Shown here one piece after another: positions 47,101-57,969 of a DNA stretch of 64,000 nucleotides. The notes under the pieces were generated by a model. The model was given only the letters and a program-made list of their open reading frames with translations, ran no database searches and was not told the origin of the DNA. This stretch comes from Nelumbo lutea. Taxonomy: Eukaryota > Streptophyta > Magnoliopsida > Proteales > Nelumbonaceae. Both the position numbers and the translations under genes were made by a program. How positions within the stretch are numbered: position 1 is the stretch's first letter; every line of letters begins with the position of its first letter. The stretch is from the NCBI GenBank assembly GCA_022828595.1, contig JAKGHH010000005.1, positions 54,121,655 through 54,185,654 of the forward strand. The letters are read 5' to 3'.

Positions 47101-48312
47101 TAGACATCAAGAATGCTTTTCTTCATGGGGAACTTCAGGAGGAAGTTTATATGGAGCAATTGCCTGACTTTGTTGCTCAGGGGGAGTATGGGAAAGTTTG
47201 CTATCTTCATAAGTCTCTGTACGGGTCGAAACAGAGTCCTCGTGCCTGGTTTGGAAAGTTTAGTCAGGCGGTCGAGAATTTTGGTATGAAGAAAAGTAAG
47301 TCTGATCATTCTGTTTTCTTCAAGCACTCTGCTGCTGGCATTATTTTGTTAGTTGTGTATGTGGATGATATTGTCATTACTGGGAGTGATACTACGGGGA
47401 TTTCATCCCTTAAATCCTTTCTCCACACTCAGTTTCATACCAAAGATTTGGGAATGTTGAAATACTTCTTGGGTGTTGAGGTAACAAGAAGCAAGAAGGG
47501 AATATTCTTATCTCAAAGGAAATATGTACTTGACTTGTTGTCTGAGACGGGAAAGTTGGGAACTAAGCCATGTAGCACTCCAATGGTTCCTAACTTGCAG
47601 CTTACAAAAGATGGTGAATTATTTGAAGATCCTGAGAGATATAGAAGATTGGTTGAAAAGTTGAATTATCTTACTGTAACTCATTCGGATATTGCGTATT
47701 CAGTTAGTGTGGTGAGTCAGTACATGTCCTCTCCAACAGTTAATCATTGGACAACTGTAGAACAAATTTTGTGCTACTTAAAAGGAGTACCTGGGTGAGG
47801 AATTTTGTATGGAAATCATGGTCATACTGGAATTGAATGTTTTTTCAGAGGCTGAATGGGCAGGATTCAAGGAAGATCGAAGGTCTACTTCAGGCTATTG
47901 TGTATTTGTTGGAATGAATCTAGTTTCATGGAAAAGCAAGAAGCAAAATGCTGTCTCACGTTCGAGTGCAGAATCGGAATATAGAGCTATGGCCAAGTCT
48001 GTGTGTGAAATAATGTGGATATATCAACTTCTGACTGAAGTAGGTCTTAAAACTTCAGTACCAGCCAAGCTGTGGTGTGATAACCAAGCTGCTCTTCACA
48101 TTGCATCTAATTCTGTTTTTCATGAACGAACTAAGCATATCGGGATTGATTGCCATTTTGTTCGTGAAAAGATTCAGCAAGGTTTGATTTCCACAGGTTA
48201 TGTGAAAACAGGAGAACAACTAGGAGATATCTTCACGAAGGCTCTTAATGGGGTTAGGGTTGATTATCTTTGTAACAAGCTGGGCATGATTAATATCTAT
48301 GCTCCAGCTTGA
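44187..48312 (+). pseudogene. Nested Copia gag-pol, plus strand
   Basis: Gag starts MADKKSVVMSDVVPMM (44187) and includes INGSNYLDWSKTVQLYL. A TAG at about 44436 and a frame change precede the rest of gag (to 45415). A zinc knuckle CHYCHKPGHMKWGC lies near 44970-45012, then the protease motif WVIDSGATDHMTG (about 45217-45255). Frameshifts near 45355, 45770 and 46015 break integrase (HCRLGHPSLHVL, FITFVDDYSRMTWLYLM, ILRSDNAKEY, SQNGVAEWKNRH). Reverse transcriptase begins near 46780 (HPGWRNAMIEEMNALE) and has a TGA at about 46960. It continues LVAKGYAQ, LDIKNAFLHG, SLYGSKQSPRAW and YVDDIVITG. RNase H follows after a TGA at 47798 (SEAEWAGFKEDRRSTSGYC, then SAESEYRAM, LWCDNQAALHIA, HIGIDCHFVRE) to 48312. 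Domain order (INT before RT) marks Ty1/Copia. It is less decayed than its host element but no longer coding. Confidence 0.93.
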
Positions 48313-48511
48313 GGGGGAGTGTTACAGACTGTATAATTAAAATAGGAAGTAAATACTAGGGAGATATGATTTACCTTGATTGTAGGACTGATTTGTAGGA
48401 ATTTGATTAGTCTTCTTTCCTAACATAGAATTTGTAAATTGTATATATACATACGAGATTGATGAATAATATAACAAATTCTTCTTCCTCTGTTTACTCT
48501 TGCATTACACA
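48311..48511 (+). repeat. Polypurine tract and 3' LTR of the nested Copia
   Basis: GAGGGGGAG (48311-48319) directly follows the stop codon and is followed by TGTTACAGACTG (48320), a typical TG LTR start. The LTR runs about 190 bp to GCATTACA or ACACA (48509-48511), after which gag sequence of the minus-strand element resumes. A TATA-like TTGTATATATACATA lies near 48436-48450. No 5' LTR exists at the other end of this element. Confidence 0.75.
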
Positions 48512-48515
48512 CAAG

Positions 48516-48689
48516 ATAATTTTCTTGAATCCATTTTGCATAGGAAAGGTCTTCCTTGGTGTCTCCAGTCACATAGCCTAAACCATCAAACCTGATTGTG
48601 GTAATCTGAAAAGGGTTGTTACCAGTCATACTAACAGCCCTTTCAGCACCTTCTCCAGTAGGTTTCTGTTCACTCCCAAAGAACTCCAT
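48516..48689 (-). pseudogene. 5' gag fragment of the older minus-strand Copia
   Basis: The minus-strand frame begins MEFFGSEQKPTGEGAE, then NPFQITTIRFDG, GYVTGDTKED and YAKWIQENYLV. This matches the start of Copia gag (xxITxxxLxGxNY...GYxTGxxxxP...YxxWxxENxxV) with the central part lost between FDG and LGYVTG. It stops at the boundary of the plus-strand LTR. Together with 41821-44165 it forms one element split by the nested insertion. The rest of gag up to the zinc knuckle is absent. Confidence 0.75.
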
Positions 48690-49160
48690 GCTGGGCTCAA
48701 CACAGAGAAGAAAAAGAACACACTAAACCCTACCTCCTCTTTACAAAACTTCAGGAGAGTTGAAAAGACTACCCAGAAACTTCCGGGCGGCACCTTCAAT
48801 ATGAGATTTTAACCCTAAATCTCACCTCAATTAAGTTTTCTCTGATTCTTCCTAACTGCTGGGCAATCTCCAAGAACAGAAGTGTCCTGGGAAAGCTTTG
48901 AACTCCACCAATCTCCAAGAATCAGGCCACGAAGAGAACAGAAATTTTAGGTTGATAAATAACCCAGAAATCGAAAGAGAAGAAAAGAGAAGAAAAGAGA
49001 AGAAGAATAGGAGAGGAATGGGGGCAGAATGTTCTATTACTGCCGCCCTAAGCAGTATTATTTATATGTGTTTAACATAACATTAGGTAATAGGATAAAA
49101 ATGCCCTGCTACCTATAACAGTACAAGAAAGCAAGCATAAAGCAAAAATAAGCAACAAAA
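48690..49160 (-). repeat. Leader / possible 5' LTR region of the minus-strand Copia
   Basis: Upstream of the gag ATG on the minus strand lies pyrimidine-rich sequence with an AGAAAAGAGAAG-type repeat (plus strand, 48970-49005) and a CATATAAATAATACTG TATA-like box (minus strand, about 49067-49052). No TGGTATCAGAGC primer site is visible, so LTR limits are not set. Confidence 0.35.
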
Positions 49161-49905
49161 AACTGAACTTATGGGACCACAAGTAACAGGTTTTCTAAGA
49201 AGCAACAATTGGATGGGATGACAAATGAAGGTACATGATCAATGATATGGTGGTGATGTGAGGCATCTAACAGCCCTTTCATCACCTTCTGGAGGCTCAC
49301 GTGCATGAGGCACATGAGGCATACGCCTCCCACACCTTTTAAAGCATTGAGCAAAAGTAACCATTTGCATATTTTCATAATGTTTTTTTCCTTGCTTGTG
49401 CAATGTTTCTTCATAAAAAATCAGTTTTTTAGTGGGTATGATTCTTGAGCCCAGGCACCCATTTTGTTGGGTCTCAAGCTGCATATTCCAATTTGGCATG
49501 CATCACAAACCCCCGAACAAGCATTAAAATTTATCCCAAAATATCTGCTTCCTATTCTCACCCATTTAACAGTAACATTCCCTTGTTAAACATTCAATTT
49601 CCTGGATCTTGTGCCTGTAAATCCAAGGCATTTGGCTTTGAAATTTTGTCCAGGAAATAACCACCTGGGAGTAATCTCCTTGCTCTACAAGACCCGAGTT
49701 TAGTGCTAGTAACTTCTGAATCTTGAAAGATATCCTACCCCCTAAACTAGCCCTTCGCTTATGGAGGATGAGATTAGTTGCATGCATTAACAAGATGCCA
49801 AATATGACTAATTTTTTATTTTTTCCTCTATCTTGTCTTGTTATAAGGCAATATATGTGAATGAGCTAAAGATCTCTGCATGCTACTTGAATTCTTTTTG
49901 TCCTT
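49161..49905. other. Intergenic DNA, no gene seen
   Basis: Short overlapping minus-strand frames at 49169-49499 contain a GRRMPHVPHAREPPEGD stretch but no recognised domain. The segment may be part of a decayed transposon flank. Confidence 0.35.
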
Positions 49906-49915
49906 CCTCTACAAC

Positions 49916-50000
49916 AGTTGGGAGTGCTTTAAATGGGGCAAGCCTGGGCATTTCCCAAGGGAGTGTCCATCTGGTGATGGGGTGAGAAGCAGAAGGTATG
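49916..50000 (+). pseudogene. CCHC zinc-knuckle exon fragment, RZ-1-like, C-to-W
   Basis: Between an acceptor-like CTACAACAG and a donor-like GCAGAAG before GTATGG, the frame reads WECFKWGKPGHFPRECPSGDG then VRSRR. This is nearly the CCHC knuckle CFKCGKPGHFARECPS of plant RZ-1-type glycine-rich RNA-binding proteins, from recalled family knowledge. The second zinc-binding Cys is Trp (TGG) and the usual Ala is Pro. No RRM exon was found upstream and no Gly-rich tail downstream. It is most likely an orphaned exon or pseudogene piece. A sequencing error at TGG is an alternative. Confidence 0.45.
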
Positions 50001-50089
50001 GAACATTTACTGTTATTTGCCAATTCATAATGATTAATGTGGGAGTTCATAGTGCTGTATTTTGTTTGGTATTTCAGCTAGGATAAGCA

Positions 50090-53050
50090 GAAGAGTTGTA
50101 ACTTGTGTTCTAACAGATGCTGAGTACAATGTTTTGGTCAGATGGGGTCCTATGCTTTCTGACATGTAACTTGAGTTCGGATTCTCCAGTCTGGTTTTTA
50201 GGGAGAATTGATGGTGATAACAGCACATGTTGTATGATATCTGATTCCACTGAATAATTATTTGAGGCTGGTCACTATGGGGAGTCTGCTTCTCATCTGA
50301 GAATGGAGGTGGGCCTTAGAATAACCATAGAGAGGAATCCTTGGGAGGAATCGGCATAATGTTTATTCTTGTGTCCGATTTGTTTCATCATCATTGAAAA
50401 AAATTTAATCATTTTAACCTTTTTGTCTGGCTACAAATTGGCCTTAGGGTTGCATCCAAAACGTAGCTTGGGCCTCAAAAAAAAAAAGAAAAGGTTCTAA
50501 TGGGGGCTAGCAAGGATCCAGTCGTCTTTGTGGACACTGGGTAGTCTGGAACTCTGGATGCATCCATATTCCATTGACTCGGCATTCTTCTCTAGGAAGT
50601 AGGGTATGGTATGACCCCTTCCAGGTTCCAGCCCTTCCGTCAGATTTGACATTGTGGCCAGGGCCTAAGTTAAGAATGTGATGGTAGACGAAGACATGTA
50701 CCGACATAAGGCCAAATGGGAGTTTGTAAGACAAGGCCTTCTGACCTGCTTAAGATGGGATTCATCGCATCACAAATTCACAAATGGATTAAGTCATTTT
50801 CCAATCTTGGATTTGAGTGGTTGAATACTTGAATGATGTTGTTTTATCAATATGCCATCATAGCTATACTGCCAAAAACAAGCACATCCAAATGATATTC
50901 AAGGCAAGATAAGACATGTCTGGCAATGAAGGATTAGGGGAGGAAAATAATCATCACTGAACTTTCTAACTTAAACCATTCTGAGCTGGTTATCTGGTAC
51001 ACAATGAGGTTTCTATCAGACTTCCGGATTATTGCTTGGCTCTGTGTGTCCTCATGCACAATTGTCTCTCTTTCAAAACCTTATGCCGGACCCGCAGGCA
51101 CCTGCACTTATTTTCTCTCAGATACAGTTGTACCAGCGTACCGATCCTGGTACCATTTGGCCCAGTCTGAGATTCCCAAGTAAGAGGAGTTATCAGACTT
51201 TAAGACGCGAGGCATACCCACTAGCAGCTAGATTTCGAGGTGCTTCATTGAACTAGAAAGCAGCTCTTGCAGTTCAAAAACCATTGAATTTTCTACTTCT
51301 TGTACTGTGCATTTCATAAGGTTAAAGAATGTGTGTATGGGGGAGAGAGAGAGAGAGAGAGAGCATTCATTTGGCTCTTAGCATTAGATAATCTAAGAAC
51401 AGATCTTTGGCTGTCTGGTTTTACTGTTTTAGCAGTTTGAAATTGTTTCTGGCTTTTGGCTTACATGTGAACTTGAATCACCTGATTATTTTTAAATCAC
51501 AATAGAATTGCCACATGCAATCCATTATACAAACATTAAACCCACATCATCAAAGACAAAATTTGGAAATCCAGAACAGAAGAGTGAAAAAAACAATAGG
51601 GAAAAGTATGGAGACACACGAGGCAGAATTCTGAATTCCAGCCCCCCCCCCCCCTTACAACTAGCCCCGTCCCCTATAAACCACATCCTGCCTATGAATT
51701 TGGCATCAATTCACGGTCAGGATGCATTCCCCTGTACTTTGGGCCTAGTAAATTCTGAGCTGGACTGATTTGTACTTCTCCCAAAAAAATATTGAAGATT
51801 GCAGATTTATTCTTATCTTCATTACCAAAAGTGTATATTTCAACTTTTTCCTTCATGATACAAGTTGTAAAGCAATGAGATCAAAACGGCCCAAGAATGG
51901 CTCCACATGTTCCCCAGTCCACCCTCCATGCATGTGGGAGGATTTAGTCAGCTAGACAGTTACCTCGTTGCTGGTCAACTGTACCGATATCACAATATTA
52001 CAAAGCCTACGAGTGTTTCTTGAACAGACACTAGAGATAGAGAGCTTATGTAATGGCATTAAATGGGTCCATGTTTTCCAGCAATGAAATATGGGTTTCC
52101 CAAGTAAATTCATTAAAACAACCAATTTTCAAGGAATTGAAATTCTTCTGGATAATTCAACGCATCTGGTGGACGTAGGTTCATAGTGGGATTTTTCATT
52201 TTTGTAGAACCAACCTTTTTCTCCACCACCGCTAGTGTTGTACTCCATGAACAGGCCAGAGTCCAGAGAGAAAGAGAGATTATTTTGTGTTCAAATAGAA
52301 AGATTCATTGTCTGGGAATTCAATCCAGAGAAGATGATATCTTTTGTTCGTTCAATCAGAACAAGCCATTCATTCAACCATTCTTGCAACCATGGAAATA
52401 AGGGCTTAAGGTCAAAAGCTCAATGTGTGGATTACAACAACTCCCTTAACTGAGAATACAGTTCAAATTGGAAATATTTATTAAGCACAAACGTCTAGTC
52501 TAGGGATTTGAAGAGGGAAATCTTTTCTTGGGTATTCTACCTGCTGCTGTGGCCAAAATCAAATTTAACCTACGTAGATAGAGTCCAGACTCCAGCGGAT
52601 ATGATATCTTTCTGTTTTTAGTCAAAGCAATTCTTCGTTTCATCCATCCATGCTTTGCTTGCTTGTCTAGAAAATACGAAATGGAAATGACTAGTAACTT
52701 ATCCTAGCTCACCCAGAGTCACCACCAGCATGAATTTTTCATTTTCTAGCCACTATAATCCATTTTCGGAGAATCAGCTCAACTTTTGGATTAACTATTG
52801 CGAGTCAAATCTATTCTCTGGAGATCTTGCTTTTGAAGAAGAGCAAACAACGCTCAAGGGAAGGAATAAAAGAACCACCACGGTTAGGAGACTGAAGATG
52901 TATCTTTTTAATCGTGCATATCGGGCTGATACGGGTGTATATTGTATTGGCTAATACATATTGGTAAAGTTGCAAAGATTCAAACCCACGTCAAGAGAAA
53001 AGGGCGAGCTTAACAATTTTATGAGTAAGCCACTACACCACTCTATCCTT
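50090..53050. other. Intergenic DNA, no resolved gene
   Basis: No gene is supported. A plus-strand frame (51032-51256) ends SKRSYQTLRREAYPLAARFRG and is preceded by an acceptor-like TTTCTATCAG. It could be a last exon but matches nothing I recognise. Simple repeats include (GA)n at about 51342-51363 and C13 at 51642-51654. Confidence 0.35.
51642..51654. repeat. Poly(C) tract of 13
   Basis: Uninterrupted C homopolymer, uncommon in AT-rich DNA and prone to sequencing length error. Confidence 0.85.
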
Positions 53051-53350
53051 TTTGTTTATGAGTGAATGAATAACGATTTTATTTCTTTATTACTTGAATG
53101 TAATTCAAATAAATAATACATATTATGGTTAAATCCAACTAAAAATTAAAAATGTAATACTTAAAATCAGTATTTTATAAAATAATAAAAATAAATAATA
53201 TATCAAATCCACATTATATTAAAATATAAAAAAATGTATAAAAATATAATATTAATAAGAGAATAATTATTTTAATACTTAAAATTTATAAATTTACACA
53301 TGATATATATATCCATTATTTTATTTTTATTCCTATAATTTTTAATTATA
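53051..53350. repeat. AT-rich dispersed repeat, second location
   Basis: AGAATAATTATTTTAATACT then TAAAATTTATAAATTTACAC (53259-53300) is nearly identical to 35059-35100, with similar AT-rich context on both sides. It is interpreted as another copy of the same dispersed repeat. Confidence 0.6.
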
Positions 53351-54350
53351 AAAAATTATGTCTCTGAAGGAAGGCTTCACGGCCATCCAAGTTGCTTGTT
53401 TAAATTTTTCTGGCGCTCTCAGTTGCTTTTCTCCACTCTCCCTCGAATGAATGAATGGAGGGAATGGTGGTGACTGGTTGTTCCCCAAGCACTCAATCTC
53501 TTCTTTTCTTTTTTTATTATTATTTTTATTATTTATTTATTCTTTTGTGTATTCGTGATCTGCTGCAATGTAAATGAGGTCCAGTGGTCCAAGCAGTTTT
53601 GATTTTTGAATTAGATAAGGATTACTTCTGGGTCTGGGCATGGTCCATAGGTGATGACGGGTTCGTCCATTTGGCACAATGAGGCCCATATGTTGTTCTT
53701 AAATGGGCCTCTTTTTACTTTAATACATTTTTGGCATCAAGCAATGTAGGGCCCACGTGTTTGTTTCTATGGACTGGGCTTTCTGAATTGCTGTTTTTTT
53801 ACCGAATCATGCCAGATCTATATTCTGTCTGTTAGTTGTGACAGTTTGATTGAGGATTTTACGAGTACAAGGGCTAACGACCAAGACATGATAAATGAGT
53901 TCAGAAATAGAGATGGAGAAACACCTGAGGTATGAAAAGGCCTGACTGGGTTAAAATGAGATTGGGCTAGGCCTTAAGGCCGATAGTTTTTTATGGACTC
54001 GTGGTTGAGAGTACAAGGGCCCATTGTGATTTCAACTTATCTACTACTGTTGCTGCTTGAAATTGCATTTACTGTAGAGCGTAGTCAGTAGTGTGTAGAC
54101 AAGTGTTTTTAGTAACATTTTTGAAGACAAATTAGACATGAAAACTGGAGAAGGCTTTGTGAGTTCAATCCACTGACTGAAGTAGCAAAAGCAAGCAAGA
54201 GAAAATTCTGTTTTATAGAAGCGACCAATTGTTAGCCCACCTACCTAATAGAAATAGGTTGTGTTTGGTAGAATTGGTGTTTCAACCTGTAATGTTTTGA
54301 GTTGAAACACCATTTATACATGAAACACAAGCATCACTGTTTGAGTCTTT
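53351..54350. other. Intergenic DNA, no gene seen
   Basis: Contains a TTATTATTATTTTTATTATTT low-complexity tract (about 53510-53540). No coding region is recognised. Confidence 0.4.
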
Positions 54351-54355
54351 TTACA

Positions 54356-54808
54356 ACTGTTTCAACTCAAAATCTCACCAATCAAACAGAAAATTGACCC
54401 TTGAACTCAAAACGCCTAGGTGGTTGTGATGTGGCAGCATTTATACTCGAAGCACTGACGGTACCTGAATCGTTTCGTTCAGCAAAGTGTTTTTATGACT
54501 GTTTTAACTCAAAACCTCACTAATCAAACAGAAAATTGACTCTTGAACTCAAAACGTCTATGTGGTTTTGATTAGGGGTGGATTCGAGCCGAGCCAAGCC
54601 GAGCCGAATAGTATAGGCTCGAGCTCGATGCAAGACTATTCTACAAGGCTCGAGTTCGGCTCGATTTAGCTCATTTTATATTTTATAAAAATATTTTATT
54701 ATAAAAATATTGTATAAAAATATTGTATAAAAATAAAAATTATATATATTTTTTTAATTTTATATTTAAAAATTTAAGAATTATAATAATTAATAATTAT
54801 AATATTTT

Positions 54809-54848
<40 letters not shown>

Positions 54849-55022
54849 TAACCGGCTTGCGAGCCTCACAAGCCAAGCTCTAGTAGGCTCGAGCTCGGCT
54901 CATTTAATAATCGAGCCACTAAATTGGGCTCGAGCTAGAACTTGAGCATGGTTGAAACTAAGCCAAACATTCGAAACACCAACAGTACTTGAATCATTTG
55001 GTTCACCAATTATTTTATGCCT
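54356..55022. repeat. ~142-bp tandem repeat, second unit split by an insertion
   Basis: Unit 1 (54356-54497) starts ACTGTTTCAACTCAAAATCT and contains AATCAAACAGAAAATTGAC, CTTGAACTCAAAACG and GGTACCTGAATCGTTTCG. Unit 2 starts at 54498 (ACTGTTTTAACTCAAAACCT) with the same words to about 54572. Its remaining part (CAGTACTTGAATCATTTGG) reappears only at about 54983-55022. Between lies the insertion described next. Confidence 0.65.
54573..54945. mobile_element. GAGCC-rich insertion with AT-rich core
   Basis: Starts TTAGGGGTGGATTCGAGCC and is bounded by GAGCCGAGCC/GGCTCGAGCTCG-rich ends. The AT-rich core includes a (TA)n tract (about 54812-54840). The end sequence GCTCGAGCTCGGCTCATTTA is partly complementary to the start. 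It interrupts a tandem repeat, so it is an insertion. TAGGGGTG starts are common in plant hAT-type non-autonomous elements, but the matching CACCCCTA end and an 8-bp duplication are not seen. Confidence 0.4.
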
Positions 55023-56439
55023 AAACCATCCAAACTTGGTCCAACCAAGGATTAAAGTATCGGTATCGAGTATCGTGTTGAACAACTTTGATACGGATAC
55101 AGATGCGCTTTGAAAACGCATGGATACGAACAAAAAATATGAATACACTAGGGAAACACATAAAAATTTCATAATACATTAATAATATCAAATTTAATGT
55201 CAAATGACCATAAATAATGTATAAATACATAGACAATGTATGTTTTAATGGTGCATATGAAAAATATATTACAATTAATATAATATAATGCATAGATATC
55301 ATACAATTTTACTGATAATATATCAATCAAGAGTCCAAAATGCAAAATATATTTTTCTATTATATTTTAATTATTATATAATTTATTTTTTATTTTATAA
55401 TTTTTACTTTTTTTACATTAACAAATTGATCAACCAAATATTAAATTCTCTATATAAATTAAAATATCCATTAATAATTTATAAAATGTATAATATATCA
55501 AATCTATTAAAATTTCTTACATATCATATGCAAATTCGTAATTCTTAACTTTTTTATTATTACTGAACCGATGGTTTATGATTTTATTCTTTGATCGTCT
55601 ACTCCAAAAAAAACTGTTAACGCGGAAACCAAAGATTTTATTCAGTTTCAGACTTGCTCCGAAGCATTTGTCCACCTCTTTTTGCTCGTCCTCTTGAAGA
55701 AAGTTTCATTTTCTCTTTTGGTATCGAGGTAGTCAAACCATTGCCCATCTCTGGCTCTATGGATTCCAATCTCTTTCAGCCCTTCTGGAATCATCAATAA
55801 GGTCAAATTAAAGCAAACCGTGGGGAATTACAGTCAGCGACAATTTCAGCAATTGCAGCAACTTGTCTCTTTCCCATTAAAAGCTTTACCCATCAGACCA
55901 GGCCTCTTCCTTCTATATCCTTCTCCCTTCCCAGAGTTCTCACACGACCCGGAAACAAAATTCAGACATCGAACCTGAGTTACCAAACTAGAAGCTTAGC
56001 TAGTTGCAGAAAATTAAAAAGAACATGTACTTGATACAAATGGAGAACCCACTTTTGGGGTAATGAATTTAATGTATTATTCTGTGTAAAAACAATTTTC
56101 TGTACAAATAATTCTGCAAATCCATTCAACAAACCACTTATGAGTGTTGATTGACATCAAGGATTATTTCTGAGACTTTAACCGAGAGTTCTAGCTCTTT
56201 GGAAGTAACTCACTTGTTGAGCTAATGAACTTCGTTGAAAAAACAAGGTACAGGAGAATTTTATGTGCACAGTAAAATACAAGAAAAAAAGGAATTTGAT
56301 GGGCAAAATCTAATGGATTTTTGTATTTTTGGACAAAATTTCTTTTTCATTTACAGAGTCTCTTCTTTTGGTTTTGTTGTTTCCCTCTCTAATTAGTGAT
56401 TGATTTTGGGGTTTTTTTCCCTCTTGAAAATTGGAATGG
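55023..56439. other. Intergenic DNA and 3' flank of the U-box gene
   Basis: 55030-55560 is very AT-rich with no coding potential. 55640-56439 is ordinary sequence downstream of the minus-strand U-box gene and probably includes its 3' UTR. No RNA gene is seen. Confidence 0.4.
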
Positions 56440-57705
56440 TCAGAAAGGCATGATATGCGTGGTTTTCGTATCATAGCTCGAAAGGCACGATTTTGAGTTT
56501 ACTCGGAAGATCTTGAGCAGGTCGCTGGACATCTGCCTGACCGACGGCGAGCAATTGCTCTGCATCAATAGCAGAATCTTCGTCAACCCGTTGCTCTTCG
56601 TCACCGCTTCTTGCGCCTTCTGATCTCTGAATAGATGGCAGACGCTCCAAAGTATCAGAACGGCGTGCTCCGTCACCGCAGTCGACACTTTAAGCATCTT
56701 CTGTACAATGGTGGCTACACATATCGGATCCTCGCATATCGCCGTGCGGCCTTCCGGGCACGTCGAAACCATATCTAGTAGCTTCAAGACCTTCTCGGCG
56801 ACGGAGACGCCGGTGTCCGGTTGAGACAACAATTTCGACAGTACCGAAACTACTCCGAGGCGAACGATCTGTAATTTAATTCGCCTCGGCATGGATACGG
56901 CGATCAAGCAAGAGAGTCCAGATTCAATCGCACTCGAATCCGTCTCGGAACTCATTAGACGTATTAGTCCAGACAATATCCCTTCTTTCTCGGCGATTAG
57001 AAGCTTGGATTCACCGTTCACTGCGATTGCCTCCAAAACTCTTCCAGATCCGACCCTCGAATCCAAGCTTCCTTTCTTCAGAACTAGAACAACAGATGAC
57101 AAGAAATCTGGGTTTCCTTTCAAGGTTAATCTCATGAGTTGTTCTTTATCGGCGTAATCCATGAGAATCATATCCAAGAGCCTTACGACGTGCTCAGATA
57201 GTTCAATCTCCACTTCTCCCCGACCGTCGACATTGCTGCGAAGGACACCAACAATGATGGGAACGAAACCATCCATCTTGGCAAGAAACGCTCGATTCTC
57301 ATTGGACTCCTTGGCGAAATCGAGTATCTTCGTCAAACAATCAAGGCGGTTCTCGGCGTGGTCCTCGATGTTCTTGACGAGAACCCTAACTTGATCTTGA
57401 GTCAAGGGAGGGGACGAGGAGGCGGACGTAGAGGGGTCAGAGTTATCGTGGTCGGTGTTGCTGTGGAGGGAGTCGGACCAGATCTGGATGAGACGATGGA
57501 GGGTGTGGTTGGGGACGAAGTCCTTACTCTGGAGAACCTGCATGGTGGCTGGACAGGTGTTGTTGCCGCTGTCGAGCCATTGCTGTATGCTGGAGCGGTC
57601 GTAGGTGACGCCGGTGCACAAGCTGACCGGAGATTTCATGACGTCGAGGGAGATGGGGCATTTGAAGAAGCTCGGAACGGTGATGAACAGATCGTTCTTC
57701 ACCAT
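56440..57705 (-). CDS. U-box E3 ubiquitin ligase with ARM-like repeats, PUB27-29 type
   Basis: Single-exon frame of 421 aa. The ATG at 57705 is followed by VKNDLFITVPSFFKCPISLD. The U-box (about residues 9-80) shows FFKCPISLDVMKSPVSLCTG, TYDRSSIQQWLDSG, NNTCPATMQ and PNHTLHRLIQIW, matching the E2-binding fold. The wording is closest, from memory, to the PUB27/28/29 subgroup of small U-box proteins. After a Ser/Asp-rich linker (about 85-105), helical ARM-like repeats fill about 110-400 (for example IEDHAENRLDCLTKI, VVRLLDMIL, AEKVLKLLDMVS, VLILWSVCH). It would transfer ubiquitin from an E2 to substrates bound by the ARM region, mainly in the cytosol. PUB22-24 relatives act in stress and immune signalling; the substrate here is unknown. 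No intron, stop or missing U-box residue was seen. Confidence 0.93.
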   Translation of the reverse strand: MVKNDLFITVPSFFKCPISLDVMKSPVSLCTGVTYDRSSIQQWLDSGNNTCPATMQVLQSKDFVPNHTLHRLIQIWSDSLHSNTDHDNSDPSTSASSSPPLTQDQVRVLVKNIEDHAENRLDCLTKILDFAKESNENRAFLAKMDGFVPIIVGVLRSNVDGRGEVEIELSEHVVRLLDMILMDYADKEQLMRLTLKGNPDFLSSVVLVLKKGSLDSRVGSGRVLEAIAVNGESKLLIAEKEGILSGLIRLMSSETDSSAIESGLSCLIAVSMPRRIKLQIVRLGVVSVLSKLLSQPDTGVSVAEKVLKLLDMVSTCPEGRTAICEDPICVATIVQKMLKVSTAVTEHAVLILWSVCHLFRDQKAQEAVTKSNGLTKILLLMQSNCSPSVRQMSSDLLKIFRVNSKSCLSSYDTKTTHIMPF

Positions 57706-57809
57706 CTTTATCTTCCTCCGGTTTGATCAATTAAGACAGGGTTTATCTTCTCTTCTCTTCTCTTCTGAGATAATCCGATATTAAAGCTGAAAGAGAGGAA
57801 GTCGATCGA

Positions 57810-57843
57810 GGGGGGGGGAGAGAGAGAGAGAGAGAGAGAGAGC
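57810..57843. repeat. (GA)n tract in the 5' leader of the U-box gene
   Basis: A G9 run leads into about 13 GA units (plus strand), so the minus-strand transcript would carry a (CT)n tract about 105-140 bp upstream of its ATG. Such CT leaders are common in plant genes. The length is likely to vary. Confidence 0.8.
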
Positions 57844-57913
57844 GCGTGTGTGTGTTCACAAAGATGGAGAAGGTGGAGGGGGGAGCTGGGGCTTTTGAAG
57901 CTGGGGAGAGAAT

Positions 57914-57966
57914 GGTCAAAGGGGAAAGCGATGACGTCACTGTAATTTTGTAAGGCTTTTGGTCAA
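57914..57966 (-). promoter_or_regulatory. W-boxes and TGACGTCA element upstream of the U-box gene
   Basis: GGTCAA at 57914-57919 and 57961-57966 read TTGACC on the gene's strand, the WRKY-binding W-box core. Between them lies the palindrome TGACGTCA (57932-57939), a bZIP/TGA-type site. All lie 210-260 bp upstream of the ATG. This is consistent with stress- or defence-linked induction seen for U-box relatives, but function is inferred from motifs only. Confidence 0.5.
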
Positions 57967-57969
57967 ATG

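Noticed and set aside
52975..53050. tRNA-like GATTCAAACCC word
   Set aside because: No cloverleaf arms or acceptor pairing; it looks like repeat wording.
56891..57726. Plus-strand frames over the U-box gene
   Set aside because: Shadows of a well-supported minus-strand gene with a complete U-box.
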